From: Saccoglossus kowalevskii
Taxonomy: Eukaryota; Hemichordata; Enteropneusta; Harrimaniidae
Direction of reading: 5' to 3'
Assembly (NCBI RefSeq): GCF_000003605.2
Contig: NW_003130646.1
Coordinates: forward strand, 1 to 64,000
Length of the DNA: 64,000 nucleotides
Part shown: positions 1 through 11,970 of the stretch, in pieces
Position numbering within the stretch: the stretch's first letter is position 1
Layout: each line of letters starts with the position of its first letter
Made by a program: the position numbers and the translations under genes
The notes under the pieces: generated by a model
Told to the model about the DNA's origin: nothing
The model's input: only the letters and a program-made list of their open reading frames with translations
Database searches by the model: none

Positions 1-454
1 TCTAATTACAATGTATTCAGATGTGGATATTGTGAACTGTGTGATCCAGTATTATAGCTACTAATTACAATGTATTCAGACGTGGATACTGTGAACTGTG
101 TTATCCAGTATTATAGCTACTAATTACAATGTATTCAGATGTGGATACTGTGAACTGTGTGATCTAGTATTATAGCTACTAACTACACTGTATTCAGATG
201 TGGATACTGTGAACTGTGTGATCCAGTATTATAGCTACTAATTACAATGTATTCAGATGTCGATACTTGAACTATGTGATCCAGAATTATAGCTACTAAT
301 TACAATGTATTCAGATGTGGATACTGTGAACTGTGTGATCCAGTATTATAGCTACTAATTACAATGTATTCAGATGTGGATACTGTGAACTGTGTGATCC
401 AGTATTATAGCTACTAATTACAATGTATTCAGATGTGGATACTGTGAACTGTGT
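1..454. repeat. Left edge of the array, mixed variants
   Basis: The window opens inside a monomer (unit position 3), so the true array end is further left. The second copy carries GACGTGG with GTTATCC (about 80-106), a pair that recurs at about 43,800 and 44,980. A copy near 259-280 has a 1-bp deletion in GATACTTGAAC with several substitutions. The rest is near consensus. Confidence 0.85.
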
Positions 455-867
455 GATCATGTATTATAGCTACTAATCACAATGTATTCAGATGTGGATA
501 CTGTGAACTGTGTGATCCAGAATTGTAGCAACTAATTACAATGTATTCAGACGTGGATAATGTGAACTGTGTGATCCAGTGTTATAGCTACTAATTACAA
601 TGTATTCAGATGTGGATACTGTGAACTGTGTGATCCAGTATTATAGCTAGTAATTACAATGTATTCAGATGTGGATACTGTGAACTGTGTGATCCAGTAT
701 TATAGCTACTAATTACAATGTATTCAGATGTTGATACTGTGAACTGCGTGATCCAGTATTATAGCTACTAATTACAATGTATTCAGATGTGAATACTGTG
801 AACTGAGTGATCCAGTATTATAGCTACTAATTACAACGTATTCAGATGTGGATACTGTGAACTGTGT
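455..867. repeat. 7-monomer duplication, left copy (413 bp)
   Basis: This is the left copy of a tandem duplication of exactly 7 x 59 = 413 bp. Markers in order are GATCATG, AATCACAATG, CAGAATTGTAGCAAC, GACGTGGATAATG, CAGTGTT, CTAGTAATT, GATGTTGATAC with GAACTGCG, GATGTGAATAC with GAACTGAG, and ACAACGTATT. All recur in the same order 413 bp later. I see one difference, CAGAATTG here against CAGAATTA in the right copy, which makes this one of the youngest events in the window. Confidence 0.93.
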
Positions 868-1280
868 GATCATGTATTATAGCTACTAATCACAATGTAT
901 TCAGATGTGGATACTGTGAACTGTGTGATCCAGAATTATAGCAACTAATTACAATGTATTCAGACGTGGATAATGTGAACTGTGTGATCCAGTGTTATAG
1001 CTACTAATTACAATGTATTCAGATGTGGATACTGTGAACTGTGTGATCCAGTATTATAGCTAGTAATTACAATGTATTCAGATGTGGATACTGTGAACTG
1101 TGTGATCCAGTATTATAGCTACTAATTACAATGTATTCAGATGTTGATACTGTGAACTGCGTGATCCAGTATTATAGCTACTAATTACAATGTATTCAGA
1201 TGTGAATACTGTGAACTGAGTGATCCAGTATTATAGCTACTAATTACAACGTATTCAGATGTGGATACTGTGAACTGTGT
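868..1280. repeat. 7-monomer duplication, right copy (413 bp)
   Basis: This is the right copy of the 413-bp duplication and begins again at GATCATG. It repeats the nine private variant markers of the left copy in the same order with one visible substitution. It ends where near-consensus monomers resume, at about 1,280. Exact breakpoints cannot be placed because a repeat junction is ambiguous within one monomer. Confidence 0.93.
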
Positions 1281-1814
1281 GATCCAGTATTATAGCTACT
1301 AATTACAATGTATTCAGATGTGGATACTGTGAACTGTGTGATCCAGTATTATAGCTACTAATTACAATGTATTCAGATGTGGATACTGTGAACTGTGTGA
1401 TCCAGTATTATAGCTACTAATTACAATGTATTCAGATGTGGATACTGTGAACTGTGTGATCCAGTATTATAGCTACTAATTACAATGTATTCAGATGTGG
1501 ATACTGTGAACTGTGTGATCCAGTATTATAGCTACTAATTACAATGTATTCAGATGTGGATACTGTGAACTGTGTGATCCAGTATTATAGCTACTAATTA
1601 CAATGTACTCAGATGTGGATACTGTGAACTGTGTGATCCAGTATTATAGCTACTAATTACAATGTATTCAGATGTGGATACTGCGAACTGTGTGATCCAG
1701 TATTATAGCTACTAATTACAATGTATTCAGATGTGGATACTGTGAACTGTGTGATCCAGTATTATAGCTACTAATTACAATGTATTCAGATGTGGATACT
1801 GTGAACTGTGTGAT
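1281..1814. repeat. Near-consensus monomer run
   Basis: About nine monomers, almost all identical to consensus, with isolated changes (GTACTCAG at about 1,606; CTGCGAAC at about 1,681). There are no indels. Such homogeneous runs between variant-rich blocks suggest recent local homogenisation. Confidence 0.85.
1355..1413 (+). repeat. Reference consensus monomer
   Basis: This copy shows the majority base at every position and serves as the reference for unit numbering. It lies in a run of nearly identical copies at about 1,270-1,610. Variable sites seen across the array, in unit numbering, are: 15 (G to A), 16 (T to G or A), 31 (A to T or C), 34 (G to A), 35 (T to C), 41 (G to C), 52 (T to A), 53 (A to G) and 59 (G to T). 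These define the recurring monomer types used below. The strand is arbitrary: it is the orientation given. Confidence 0.95.
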
Positions 1815-2300
1815 CCAGAATTATATCTACTAATTACAATATATTCAGATGTGGATACTGTGAACTGTGTGATCCAGTATTATAGCTACTAATTACATTG
1901 TATTCAGATGTGGATACAGTGAACTGTGTGATCCAGTATTATAGCTACTAATTACAATGTATTCAGATGTGGATACTGTGAACTGTGTGATCCAGTATTA
2001 TAGCTACTAATTACAATGTATTCAGATGTGGATACTGTTAACTGTGTGATCCAGTATTATAGCTACTAATTACAATGTATTCAGATGTGGATACTGTGAA
2101 CTGTGTGATCCAGTATTATAGCTACAAATTACAATGTATTCAGATGTGGATACTGCAAACTGTGTGATCCAGTTTTATAGCTACTAATTACAATGTATTC
2201 TGGTGTGGATACTGTGAACTGCGTGATCCAGTATTATAGCTACTAATTACAATGTATTCAGATGTGGATACTGTGAACTGTGTGATCCAGTATTATAGCT
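1815..2300. repeat. Dispersed block P, copy 1
   Basis: Eight monomers with a private marker series: CAGAATT, AATATATTC, ACATTGTATTC, GATACAGTG, CTGTTAACTG, CTGCAAACTG with AGTTTTATAG, and ATTCTGGTGTGG with GAACTGCG. The same series occurs at 49,843-50,327, offset 48,028 bp before and 48,027 bp after a 1-bp deletion in the distal copy. A small difference (CTACAAATT here, CTACTAATT there) shows they are separate copies. Confidence 0.88.
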
Positions 2301-2439
2301 ACTAAATTACAATGTATTCAGATGTGGATACTGTGAACTATGTGATCCAGAATTATAGCTACTAATTACCATTGTATTCAGATGTGGATTCTGTGAACTG
2401 TGTGATCCAGTATTATAGCTACTAATTACAATGTATTTC

Positions 2440-3060
2440 AGATGTGGGATAGTGTGAACTGGGTGATCCAGAATTATATCTACTAATTACAATGTATTCA
2501 GATGTGGATACTGTGAACTGTGTGATCCAGTATTATAGCTACTAAGTCCAATGTTTCAGATGTGGATACTGTGAACTGTGTGATCCAGTATTATAGCTAC
2601 TAATTACAGTGTATTCAGATGTGGATACTGTGAACTGTGTGATCCAGTATTATAGCTACTAATTACAATGTATTCAGATGTGGATACTGTGAACTGTGTG
2701 ATCCAGTATTATAGCTACTAATTACAGTGTATTCAGATGTGGATACTGTGAACTGTGTGATCCAGTATTATAGCTACTAATTACAATGTATTCAGATGTG
2801 GATACTGTGAACTGTGTGATCCAGTATTATAGCTACCAATTACAATGTATTCAGATGTGGTTACTGTGAACTGTGTGATCCAGTATTATTGCTACTAATT
2901 AGAATGTATTCAGATGTGGATACTGTGAACTGTGTGATCCAGAATTATAGCTACTAATTACAATGTATTCAGATGTGGATACTGTGAACTGTGTGATCTA
3001 GTATTATAGCTACTAATTACAATGAATTCAGATGTGGATACTGTGAACTGTGTGATCCAG
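2440..3060. repeat. Dispersed block Q, copy 1
   Basis: Ordered markers are GATAGTGTGAACTGGGTG with CAGAATTATATC, CTAAGTCCAATG, ACAGTGTATTC twice, CTACCAATT, GTGGTTACTG, CAGTATTATTGC, ATTAGAATG, GATCTAG and an EcoRI-type GAATTC at 3,024. Relatives lie at about 39,577-40,022 (two monomers shorter), 49,105-49,560 (left part) and 53,690-54,121 (right part). The GAATTC-to-GAAATG right end recurs again at about 57,280-57,830. Confidence 0.88.
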
Positions 3061-3289
3061 TATTATAGCTACTAATTACAATGTATTCAGATGTGGGTAC
3101 TGTGAACTATGTGATCCAGAATTATAGCTACTAATTACAATGTATTCAGATGTGGATACTGTGAAATGTGTGATCCAGTATTATAGCTACTAATTACAAT
3201 GTATTCAGATGTGGATACTGTGAACTGTGTGATCCAGTATTATAGCTACTAATTACAATGTATTCAGATGTGGATACTGTGAACTGTGT

Positions 3290-3540
3290 GATCCAGAATT
3301 ATAACTACTAATTACAATGTATTCAGATGTGGATTCTGTGAACTGTGTGATCCAGTATTATAGCTACTAATTACAATGTATTCAGATGTGGATACTGTGA
3401 ACTGTGTGATCCAGAATTATATCTACTAATTACAATGTATTCAGATGTGGATTCTGTGAACTGTGTGATCCAGTATTATAGCTACTAATTACAATGTATT
3501 CAGATGTGGATACTGTGAACTGTGTGATCCAGAATTATAG
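3290..3540. repeat. 13-monomer duplication core, left copy
   Basis: The order CAGAATTATAAC, GATTCTG, CAGAATTATATC, GATTCTG, CAGAATTATAG occurs here and again 766 bp on (13 x 59 minus 1, matching the net -1 of the three indels between). The rare ATAAC variant (unit position 59 region) is the best marker and is also seen at about 54,390 and 57,580. Confidence 0.8.
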
Positions 3541-4056
3541 CTACTAATTACAATGTATCAGATGTGGATCTGTGAACTGTGTGATCCAGTATTTATAGCT
3601 GCTAATTACAATGTATTCAGATGTGGATACTGTAAACTGTGTGATCTAGTATTATAGCTACTAATTACAATGTATTCAGATGTGGATACTGTGAACTGTG
3701 TGATCCAGTATTATAGCTACTAATTACAATGTATTCAGATGTGGATACTGTGAACTATGTGATCCAGAATTATAGCTACTAATTACAATGTATTCAGATG
3801 TGGATACTGTGAACTGTGTGATCCAGTATTATAGCTACTAATTACAATGTATTCAGATGTGGATACTGGGAACTGTGTGATCCAGTATTGTAGCTACTGA
3901 TTACAATGTATCCAGATGTGGAGACTGTGAACTGTGTGATCCAGTATTATAGCTACTAATTACAATGTATTCAGATGTGGATACTGTGAACTGTGTGATC
4001 CAGTATTATAGCTACTAATTACAATGTATTCAGATGTGGATACTGTGAACTGTGTG

Positions 4057-4306
4057 ATCCAGAATTATAACTACTAATTACAATGTATTCAGATGTGGAT
4101 TCTGTGAACTGTGTGATCCAGTATTATAGCTACTAATTACAATGTATTCAGATGTGGATACTGTGAACTGTGTGATCCAGAATTATATCTACTAATTACA
4201 ATGTATTCAGATGTGGATTCTGTGAACTGTGTGATCCAGTATTATAGCTACTAATTACAATGTAATCAGATGTGGATACTGTGAACTGTGTGATCCAGAA
4301 TTATAG
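4057..4306. repeat. 13-monomer duplication core, right copy
   Basis: Second copy of the ATAAC-led series, offset 766 bp from the first. It carries GTAATCAG near 4,263, absent from the left copy. The copies between them (3,541-4,056) hold CTACTGATTAC and GTATCCAGATGTGGAGAC, variants that reappear near 46,260. Confidence 0.8.
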
Positions 4307-5279
4307 CTACTAATTACAATGTATTCAGATGTGGATACTGTGAACTGTGTGATCCAGTATTATAGCTACTAATTACAATGTATTCAGATTCGGATACTGT
4401 GAACTGTGTGATCCAGTATTATAGCTACTAATTACAATGTATTCAGATGTGGATACTGTGAACTGTGTGATCTAGTATTATAGCTACTAATTACAATGTA
4501 TTCAGATGTGGATACTGTGAACTGTGTGATCCAGTATTATAGCTACTAATTACAATGTGTTCAGATGTGGATACTGTGAACTATGTGATCGAGAATTATA
4601 GCTACTAATTACAATGTATTCAGATGTGGATACTGTGAACTGTGTGATCCAGTATTATAGCTACTAATTACAATGTATTCAGATGTGGATACAGTGAACT
4701 GTGTGATCCAGAATTATATCTACTAATTACAATGTATTCAGATGTGGATGCTGTGAACTGTGTGATCCAGTATTATAGCTACTAATTACAATGTATTCAG
4801 ATGTGGATACTGTGAACTGTGTGATCCAGTATTATAGCTACTAATTACAATGTATTCAGATGTGGATACTGTGAACTGTGTGATCCAGTATTATAGCTAC
4901 TAATTACAATGCATTCAGATGTGGATACTGTGAACTGTGTGATCCAGTGTTATAGCTACTAATTACAATGTATTCAGATGTGGATACTGTGAACTGTGTG
5001 ATCCAGAATTATAGCTACTAATTACAATGTATTCAGATGTGGATACTGTGAACTGTGTGATCCAGTATTATAGCTACTAATTACAATGTATTCAGATGTG
5101 GATACTGTGAACTGTGTGATCCAGTATTATAGCTACTAATTACAATGTATTCAGATGTGGATACTGTGAACTGTGTGATCCAGTATTATAGCTACTAATT
5201 ACAATGTATTCAGATGTGGATACTGTGAACTGTGTGATCCAGTATTATAGCTACTAATTACAATGTATTCAGATGTGGA
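4307..5279. repeat. Near-consensus stretch with sparse variants
   Basis: About 16 monomers without indels. Scattered variants are GATTCGGATAC (about 4,388), GATCTAG (4,469), GATCGAGAATT (4,588), GATACAGTG (4,690) and GCATTC with CAGTGTT (4,912-4,950). GATCGAGAATT also occurs near 20,635, 21,107 and 41,878. Confidence 0.82.
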
Positions 5280-5720
5280 TACTGCGAACTGTGTGATCCA
5301 GTATTATAGCTACTAATTACAATGTATTCAGATGTGGATACTGTGAACTGTGTGTTCCAGTATTATAGCTACTAATTACAATGTATTCAGATGTGGATAC
5401 TGTGAACTGTGTGATCCAGAATTATATCTACTAATTACAATATATTCGGATGTGGATACTGTGAACTGTGTGATCCAGTATTATAGCTACTAATTACATT
5501 GTATTCAGATGTGCATACTGTGAACTGTGTGATCCAGTATTATAGCTCCTAATTACAATGTATTCAGATATGGATACTGTGAACTGTGTGATCCAGTATT
5601 ATAGCTACTAATTACAATGTATTCAGATGTGGATACTGTGAACTGTGTGATCCTGTATTATAGCTACTAATTACAATGTATTCAGATGTGGATACTGTGA
5701 ACTGTGTGATCCAGTATTAT
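5280..5720. repeat. Dispersed block R, copy 1
   Basis: Markers in order are CTGCGAAC, GTGTGTTCCAG, CAGAATTATATC, AATATATTCGGATG, ACATTGTATTC, GATATGGATAC and GATCCTGTATT. The same series is found twice in tandem at about 29,700-30,110 and 30,467-30,900. The offset from GTGTGTT at 5,350 to 30,541 is 25,191 bp (427 x 59 minus 2), which is exactly the net of the indels counted between them. Confidence 0.88.
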
Positions 5721-6339
5721 AGTTACTAATTACAATGTATTCAATTGTGGATACTGCGAACTGTGTGATCCAGTATTATAGCTACTAATTACAATGTATT
5801 CAGATGTGGATACTGTGAACTGTGTGATCCAGTATTATAGCTACTAATTACAATGTATTCAGATGTGGATACTGTGAACTGTGTGATCCAGTATTATAGC
5901 TACTAATTACATTGTATTCAGATGTGGATACTGTGAACTGTGTGATCCAGTATTATAGCTACTAATTACAATGTATTCAGATGTGGATACTGTGAACTGT
6001 GTGATCCAGTATTATAGCTACTAATTACAATGTATTCAGATGTGGATACTGTGAACTGTGTGATCCAGTATTATAGCTACTAATTACATTGTATTCAGAT
6101 GTGGATACTGTGAACTGTGTGATCCAGTATTATAGCTACTAATTACAATGTATTCAGATGTGGATACTGTGAACTGTGTGATCCAGTATTATAGCTACTA
6201 ATTACAATGTATTCAGATGTGGATACTGTGAACTGTGTGATCCAGTATTATAGCTACTAATTACAATGTATTCAGATGTGGATACTGTGAACTGTGTGAT
6301 CCAGTATTATAGCTACTAATTACAATGTATTCAGATGTG

Positions 6340-6650
6340 GATACTGCGAACTGTGTGATCCAGTATTATAGCTACTAATTACAATGTATTCAGGTGTGGA
6401 TGCTGTGAACTGTGTGATCCAGTATTATAGCTACTAATTACAATGTATTCAGATGTGGATACTGTGAACTGTGTGATCCAGTATTATAGCTACTAATTAC
6501 AATGTATTCAGATGTGGATACTGTGAACTGTGTGATCCAGTATTATAGCTACTAATTACAATGTATTCAGATGTGGATACTGTGAACTGTGTGACCCAGT
6601 ATTATAGCTACTAATTACAATGTATTCAGATGTGGATACTGTGAACTGTG
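6340..6650. repeat. 11-monomer duplication core, left copy
   Basis: CTGCGAAC, CAGGTGTGGATGCTG (6,391) and GACCCAGT (6,591) form a series repeated 649 bp (11 x 59) later. Similarity fades after about 6,650, where this copy has AATTGCAATG and GCGAAGTG. Confidence 0.85.
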
Positions 6651-6988
6651 TGATCCAGTATTATAGCTACTAATTGCAATGTATTCAGATGTGGATACTG
6701 CGAAGTGTGTGATCCAGTATTATAGCTACTAATTACAATGTATTCAGGTGTGGATACTGTGAACTGTGTTATCCAGTATTATAGCTACTAATTACAATGT
6801 ATTCAGATGTGGATACTGTGAACTGTGTGATCCAGTATTATAGCTACTAATTACAATGTAGTCAGATGTGGATACTGTGAACTGTGTGATCAAGTATTAT
6901 AGCTACTAATTACAATGTATTCAGATGCGGATACTGCGAACTGTGTGATCTAGTATTATAGCTACTAATTACAATGTATTCAGATGTG

Positions 6989-7299
6989 GATACTGCGAAC
7001 TGTGTGATCCAGTATTATAGCTACTAATTACAATGTATTCAGGTGTGGATGCTGTGAACTGTGTGATCCAGTATTATAGCTACTAATTACAATGTATTCA
7101 GATGTGGATACTGTGAACTGTGTGATCCAGTATTATAGCTACTAATTACAATGTATTCAGATGTGGATACTGTGAACTGTGTGATCCAGTATTATAGCTA
7201 CTAATTACAATGTATTCAGATGTGGATACTGTGAACTGTGTGACCCAGTATTATAGCTACTAATTACAATGTATTCAGATGTGGATACTGTGAACTGTG
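6989..7299. repeat. 11-monomer duplication core, right copy
   Basis: CAGGTGTGGATGCTG at 7,040 and GACCCAGT at 7,240 repeat the left copy at exactly 649 bp. A third CAGGTGTGGATGCTG lies at 10,579, where four following monomers are absent compared with this copy. Confidence 0.85.
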
Positions 7300-7315
7300 T
7301 GATCCAGTATTATAG

Positions 7316-7910
7316 CTACTAATTACAATGTATTCAGATGCGGATACTGCGAACTGTGTGATCTAGTATTATAGCTACTAATTACAATGTATTCAGATGT
7401 GGATACTGTGAACTGTGTGATCCAGTATTATAGCTACTAATTACAATGTATTCAGATGCGGATACTGTGAACTGTGTGATCCAGTATTATAGCTACTAAT
7501 TACAATGTATTCAGATGTGGATACTGTGAGCTGTGTGATCCAGTATTAGAGCTACTAATTACAATGTATTCAGATGTGGATACTGTGAACTGTGTGATCC
7601 AGTATTATAGCAACTAATTACAATGTATTCAGATGTGGATACTGTGAACTGTGTGATCCAGTATTATAGCTACTAATTACAATGTATTCAGATGTGGATA
7701 CTGTGAACTGTGTGATCCAGTAATATAGCTACTAATTACAATATATTCAGATGTGGATACTGTGAACTGTGTGATCCAGTATTATAGCTACTAATTACAA
7801 TGTATTCAGATGTGGATTCTGTGAACTGTGTGATCCAGTATTATAGCTACTAATTACAATGTATTCAGATGTGGATACTGTGAACTGTGTGATCCAGAAT
7901 CATATCTACT
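7316..7910. repeat. 10-monomer block S, copy 1
   Basis: Markers are GATGCGG with CTGCGAAC and GATCTAG, GATGCGG alone, GAGCTG with TATTAGAGC, TATAGCAAC, AATATATTC, GATTCTG and CAGAATCATATC. The block recurs at 10,619-11,213 with a constant 3,303-bp offset (56 x 59 minus 1, the -1 being the deletion near 9,221). A partial third copy is at about 36,240-36,440. Confidence 0.88.
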
Positions 7911-8339
7911 AATTACAATATATTCAGATGTGGATACTGTGAACTGTGTGATCCAGTATTATAGCTACTAATTACAATGTATTCAGATGTGGATACTGTG
8001 AACTGTGTGATCCAGTATTATAGCTACTAATTACAATGTATTCAGATGTGGATACTGTGAACTGTGTGATCCAGTATTATAGCTACTAATTACAATGCAT
8101 TCAGATGTGGATACTGTGAACTGTGTGATCCAGTGTTATAGCTACTAATTACAATGTATTCAGATGTGGATACTGTGAACTGTGTGATCCAGTATTATAG
8201 CTACTAATTACAATGTATTCAGATGTGGATACTGTGAACTGTGTGATCCAGTATTATAGCTACTAATTACAATGTATTCAGATGTGGATACTGTGAACTG
8301 TGTGATCCAGTATTATAGCTACTAATTACAATGTATTCA

Positions 8340-8640
8340 GATGTGGATACCGTGAACTGTGTGATCCAGTATTATAGCTACTAATTACAATGTATTCAGA
8401 TGTGGATACTGTGAACTATGTGATAAAGAATTATAGCTACTAATTACAATGTATTCAGATGTGGATACTGTGAACTGTGTGATCCAGTATTATAGCTACT
8501 AATTACAATGTATTCAAATGTGGATACTGTGAACTGTGTGATCCAGTATTGTAGCTACTAATTACAATGTATTCAGATGTGGAGACTGTGAACTGTGTGA
8601 TCCAGTATTATAGCAACTAATTACAATGTATTCAGATGTG
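8340..8640. repeat. GATAAAG-marked block, copy 1
   Basis: GATACCGTG is followed by GAACTATGTGATAAAGAATT (about 8,416), then CAGTATTGTAG and GTGGAGACTG. The GATAAAG monomer destroys the otherwise regular GATC site. The same marker pair occurs at about 40,740-40,820 (as GAATACCGTG) and 42,566-42,650, so this is another dispersed block. Confidence 0.8.
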
Positions 8641-8959
8641 GATACTGTGAACTGTGTGATCCAGTATTATAGCTACTAATTACAATGTATTCAGATGTGG
8701 ATACTGTGAACTGTGTGATCCAGAATTATAGCTACTAATTACAATGTATTCAGATGTGGATTCTGTGAACTGTGTGATCCAGTATTATAGCTACTAATTA
8801 CAATGTATTCAGATGAGGATTCTGTGAACTGTGTGATCCAGTATTATAGCTACTAATTACAATGTATTCAGATGTGGATACTGTGAACTGTGTGATCCAG
8901 TATTATAGCTACTAATTACAATGTATTCAGATGTGGATACTGTGAACTGTGTGATCCAG

Positions 8960-9110
8960 TATTATAGCTACTAAATACAATGTATTCAGATGTGGATACT
9001 GTGAACTGTGTGATCCAGTATTATAGCTACTAATTACAATGTATTCAGATGTGGATACTGTGAACTGTGTGATCCAGTATTATAGCTACTAAATACAATG
9101 TATTCAGATG
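8960..9110. repeat. CTAAATAC doublet, copy 1
   Basis: Two monomers with CTAAATAC in place of CTAATTAC sit two units apart (8,971 and 9,089). The change destroys the TAATTA palindrome. The same doublet with the same 118-bp spacing occurs at 9,914 and 10,032, 943 bp away (16 x 59 minus 1), indicating a 16-monomer duplication. Confidence 0.85.
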
Positions 9111-9903
9111 TGGATACGGTGAACTGTGTGATCCAGTATTATAGCTACTAATTACAATGTATTCAGATGTGGATACTGTGAGCTGTGTGATCCAGTATTA
9201 TAGCTACTAATTACAATGTATCAGATGTGGATACTGTGAACTGTGTGATCCAGTATTATAGCTACTAATTGCAATGTATTCAGATGTGGATACTTTGAAC
9301 TATGTGATCCAGTATTATAGCTACTAATTACAATGTATTCATATGTGGATACTGTGAACTGTGTGATCCAGTATTATAGCTACTAATTACAATGTATTCA
9401 GGTGGGGATACTGTGAACTGTGTGATCCAGTATTATAGCTACTAATTACAATGTATTCAGATGTGGATACTGTGAACTGTGTGATCCAGTATTATAGCTA
9501 CTAATTACAATGTAATCAGAAGTGGATACTGTGAACTGTGTGATCTAGTATTATAGCTACTAATTACAATGTATTCAGATGTGGATACTGTGAACTGTGT
9601 GATCTAGTATTGTAGCTACTAATTACAATGTATTCAGATGTGGATACTGTGAACTGTGTGATCCAGTATTATAGCTACTAATTACAATGTATTCAGATGT
9701 GGATACTGTGAACTGTGTGATCCAGTATTATAGCTACTAATTACAATGTATTAAGATGTGGATACTGTGAACTGTGTGATCCAGAATTATAGCTGCTAAT
9801 TACAATGTATTCAGATGTGGATATTGTGAACTATGTGATCCAGTATTATAGCTACTAATTACAATGTATTCAGATGTGGATACTGTGAACTGTGTGATCC
9901 AGT

Positions 9904-10053
9904 ATTATAGCTACTAAATACAATGTATTCAGATGTGGATACTGTGAACTGTGTGATCCAGTATTATAGCTACTAATTACAATGTATTCAGATGTGGATA
10001 CTGTGAACTGTGTGATCCAGTATTATAGCTACTAAATACAATGTATTCAGATG
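9904..10053. repeat. CTAAATAC doublet, copy 2
   Basis: Second copy of the palindrome-less doublet, with 118-bp internal spacing. Between the doublets are the 1-bp deletion near 9,221 and GTAATCAGAAGTGG near 9,513. Single CTAAATAC monomers also occur near 30,920, 41,070, 41,188 and 43,016. Confidence 0.83.
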
Positions 10054-10618
10054 TGGATACTGTGAACTGTGTGATCCAGTATTATAGCTACTAATTACAA
10101 TGTATTCAGATGTGGATACTGCGAACTGTGTGATCCAGTATTATAGCTACTAATTACAATGTATTCAGATGTGGATACTGCGAACTGTGTGATCCAGTAT
10201 TATAGCTACTAATTACAATGTATTCAGATGTGGATACTGTGAACTGTGTGATCCAGTATTATAGCTACTAATTACATTGTATTCAGATGTGGATACTGTG
10301 AACTGTGTGATCCAGTATTATAGCTACTAATTACAATGTATTCAGATGTGGATACTGTGAACTGTGTGATCCAGTATTATAGCTACTAATTACAATGTAT
10401 TCAGATGTGGATACTGTGAACTGTGTGATCCAGTATTATAGCTACTAATTACAATGTATTCAGATGTGGATACTGTGAACTGTGTGATCCAGTATTATAG
10501 CTACTAATTACAATGTATTCAGATGTGGATACTGCGAACTGTGTGATCCAGTATTATAGCTACTAATTACAATGTATTCAGGTGTGGATGCTGTGAACTG
10601 TGTGATCCAGTATTATAG

Positions 10619-11213
10619 CTACTAATTACAATGTATTCAGATGCGGATACTGCGAACTGTGTGATCTAGTATTATAGCTACTAATTACAATGTATTCAGA
10701 TGTGGATACTGTGAACTGTGTGATCCAGTATTATAGCTACTAATTACAATGTATTCAGATGCGGATACTGTGAACTGTGTGATCCAGTATTATAGCTACT
10801 AATTACAATGTATTCAGATGTGGATACTGTGAGCTGTGTGATCCAGTATTAGAGCTACTAATTACAATGTATTCAGATGTGGATACTGTGAACTGTGTGA
10901 TCCAGTATTATAGCAACTAATTACAATGTATTCAGATGTGGATACTGTGAACTGTGTGATCCAGTATTATAGCTACTAATTACAATGTATTCAGATGTGG
11001 ATACTGTGAACTGTGTGATCCAGTATTATAGCTACTAATTACAATATATTCAGATGTGGATACTGTGAACTGTGTGATCCAGTATTATAGCTACTAATTA
11101 CAATGTATTCAGATGTGGATTCTGTGAACTGTGTGATCCAATATTATAGCTACTAATTACAATGTATTCAGATGTGGATACTGTGAACTGTGTGATCCAG
11201 AATTATATCTACT
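10619..11213. repeat. 10-monomer block S, copy 2
   Basis: Repeats block S of 7,316-7,910 marker for marker at a 3,303-bp offset, with small differences (CCAATATT here; CAGAATTATATC here against CAGAATCATATC there). It runs directly into the GGATCC-bearing unit family at 11,235. Confidence 0.87.
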
Positions 11214-11234
11214 AATTACAATGTATTCAGATGT

Positions 11235-11970
11235 GGATCCTGTGAACTGTGTGATCCAGTATTATAGCTACTAATTACAATGTATTCAGATGTGGATACT
11301 GTGAACTGTGTGATCCAGTATTATAGCTACTAATTACAATGTATTCAGATGTGGATACTGTGAACTGTGTGATCCAGTATTATAGCTACTAATTACAATG
11401 TATTCAGATGTGGATACTGTGAACTGTGTGATCCAGTATTATAGCTACTAATTACAATGTATTCAGATGTGGATACTGTGAACTGTGTGATCCAGTATTA
11501 TAGCTACTAATTACAATATATTCAGATGTGGATACTGTGAACTGTGTGATCCAGTATTATAGCTACTAATTACAATGTATTCAGATGTGGATTCTGTGAA
11601 CTGTGTGATCCAGTATTATAGCTACTAATTACAATGTATTCAGATGTGGATACTGTGAACTGTGTGATCCAGAATTATATCTACTAATTACAATGTATTC
11701 AGATGTGGATCCTGTGAACTGTGTGATCCAGTATTATAGCTACTAATTACAATGTATTCAGATGTGGATACTGTGAACTGTGTGATCCAGTATTATAGCT
11801 ACTAATTACAATGTATTCAGATGTGTATACTGTGAACTGTGTGATCCAGTATTATAGCTACTAATTACAATGTATTCAGATGTTGATACTGTGAACTGTG
11901 TGATCCAGTGTTATAGCTACTAATTACAATGTATTCAGATGTGGACACTGTGAACTGTGTGATCCAGAAT
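11235..11970. repeat. 8-monomer GGATCC pair with HOR lead-in
   Basis: GGATCC variants (unit position 31 A to C) lie at 11,235 and 11,707, 472 bp apart (8 x 59), each preceded by AATATATTC, GATTCTG and CAGAATTATATC. From the second GGATCC, CCAGTGTT follows at +198 and CCAGAATT at about +257, the lead-in of the 21-monomer HOR. The same pair with the same 472-bp spacing is at 54,895 and 55,367. Confidence 0.87.

Larger units (their letters stand above)
2300..3600. repeat. Indel-rich monomer stretch
   Basis: Eight 1-bp length changes fall in about 1.3 kb: CTACTAAATTAC (about 2,305), AATTACCATTG (2,368), GTATTTCAG (2,436), GTGGGATAG (2,443), CCAATGTTTCAG (2,552), GTATCAG (3,556), GGATCTGTG (3,570) and AGTATTTATAG (3,590). 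The rest of the array averages roughly one per 1.9 kb. The stretch overlaps dispersed block Q. Either these copies escaped homogenisation longer, or part of the cluster is sequencing or consensus error. Confidence 0.85.
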
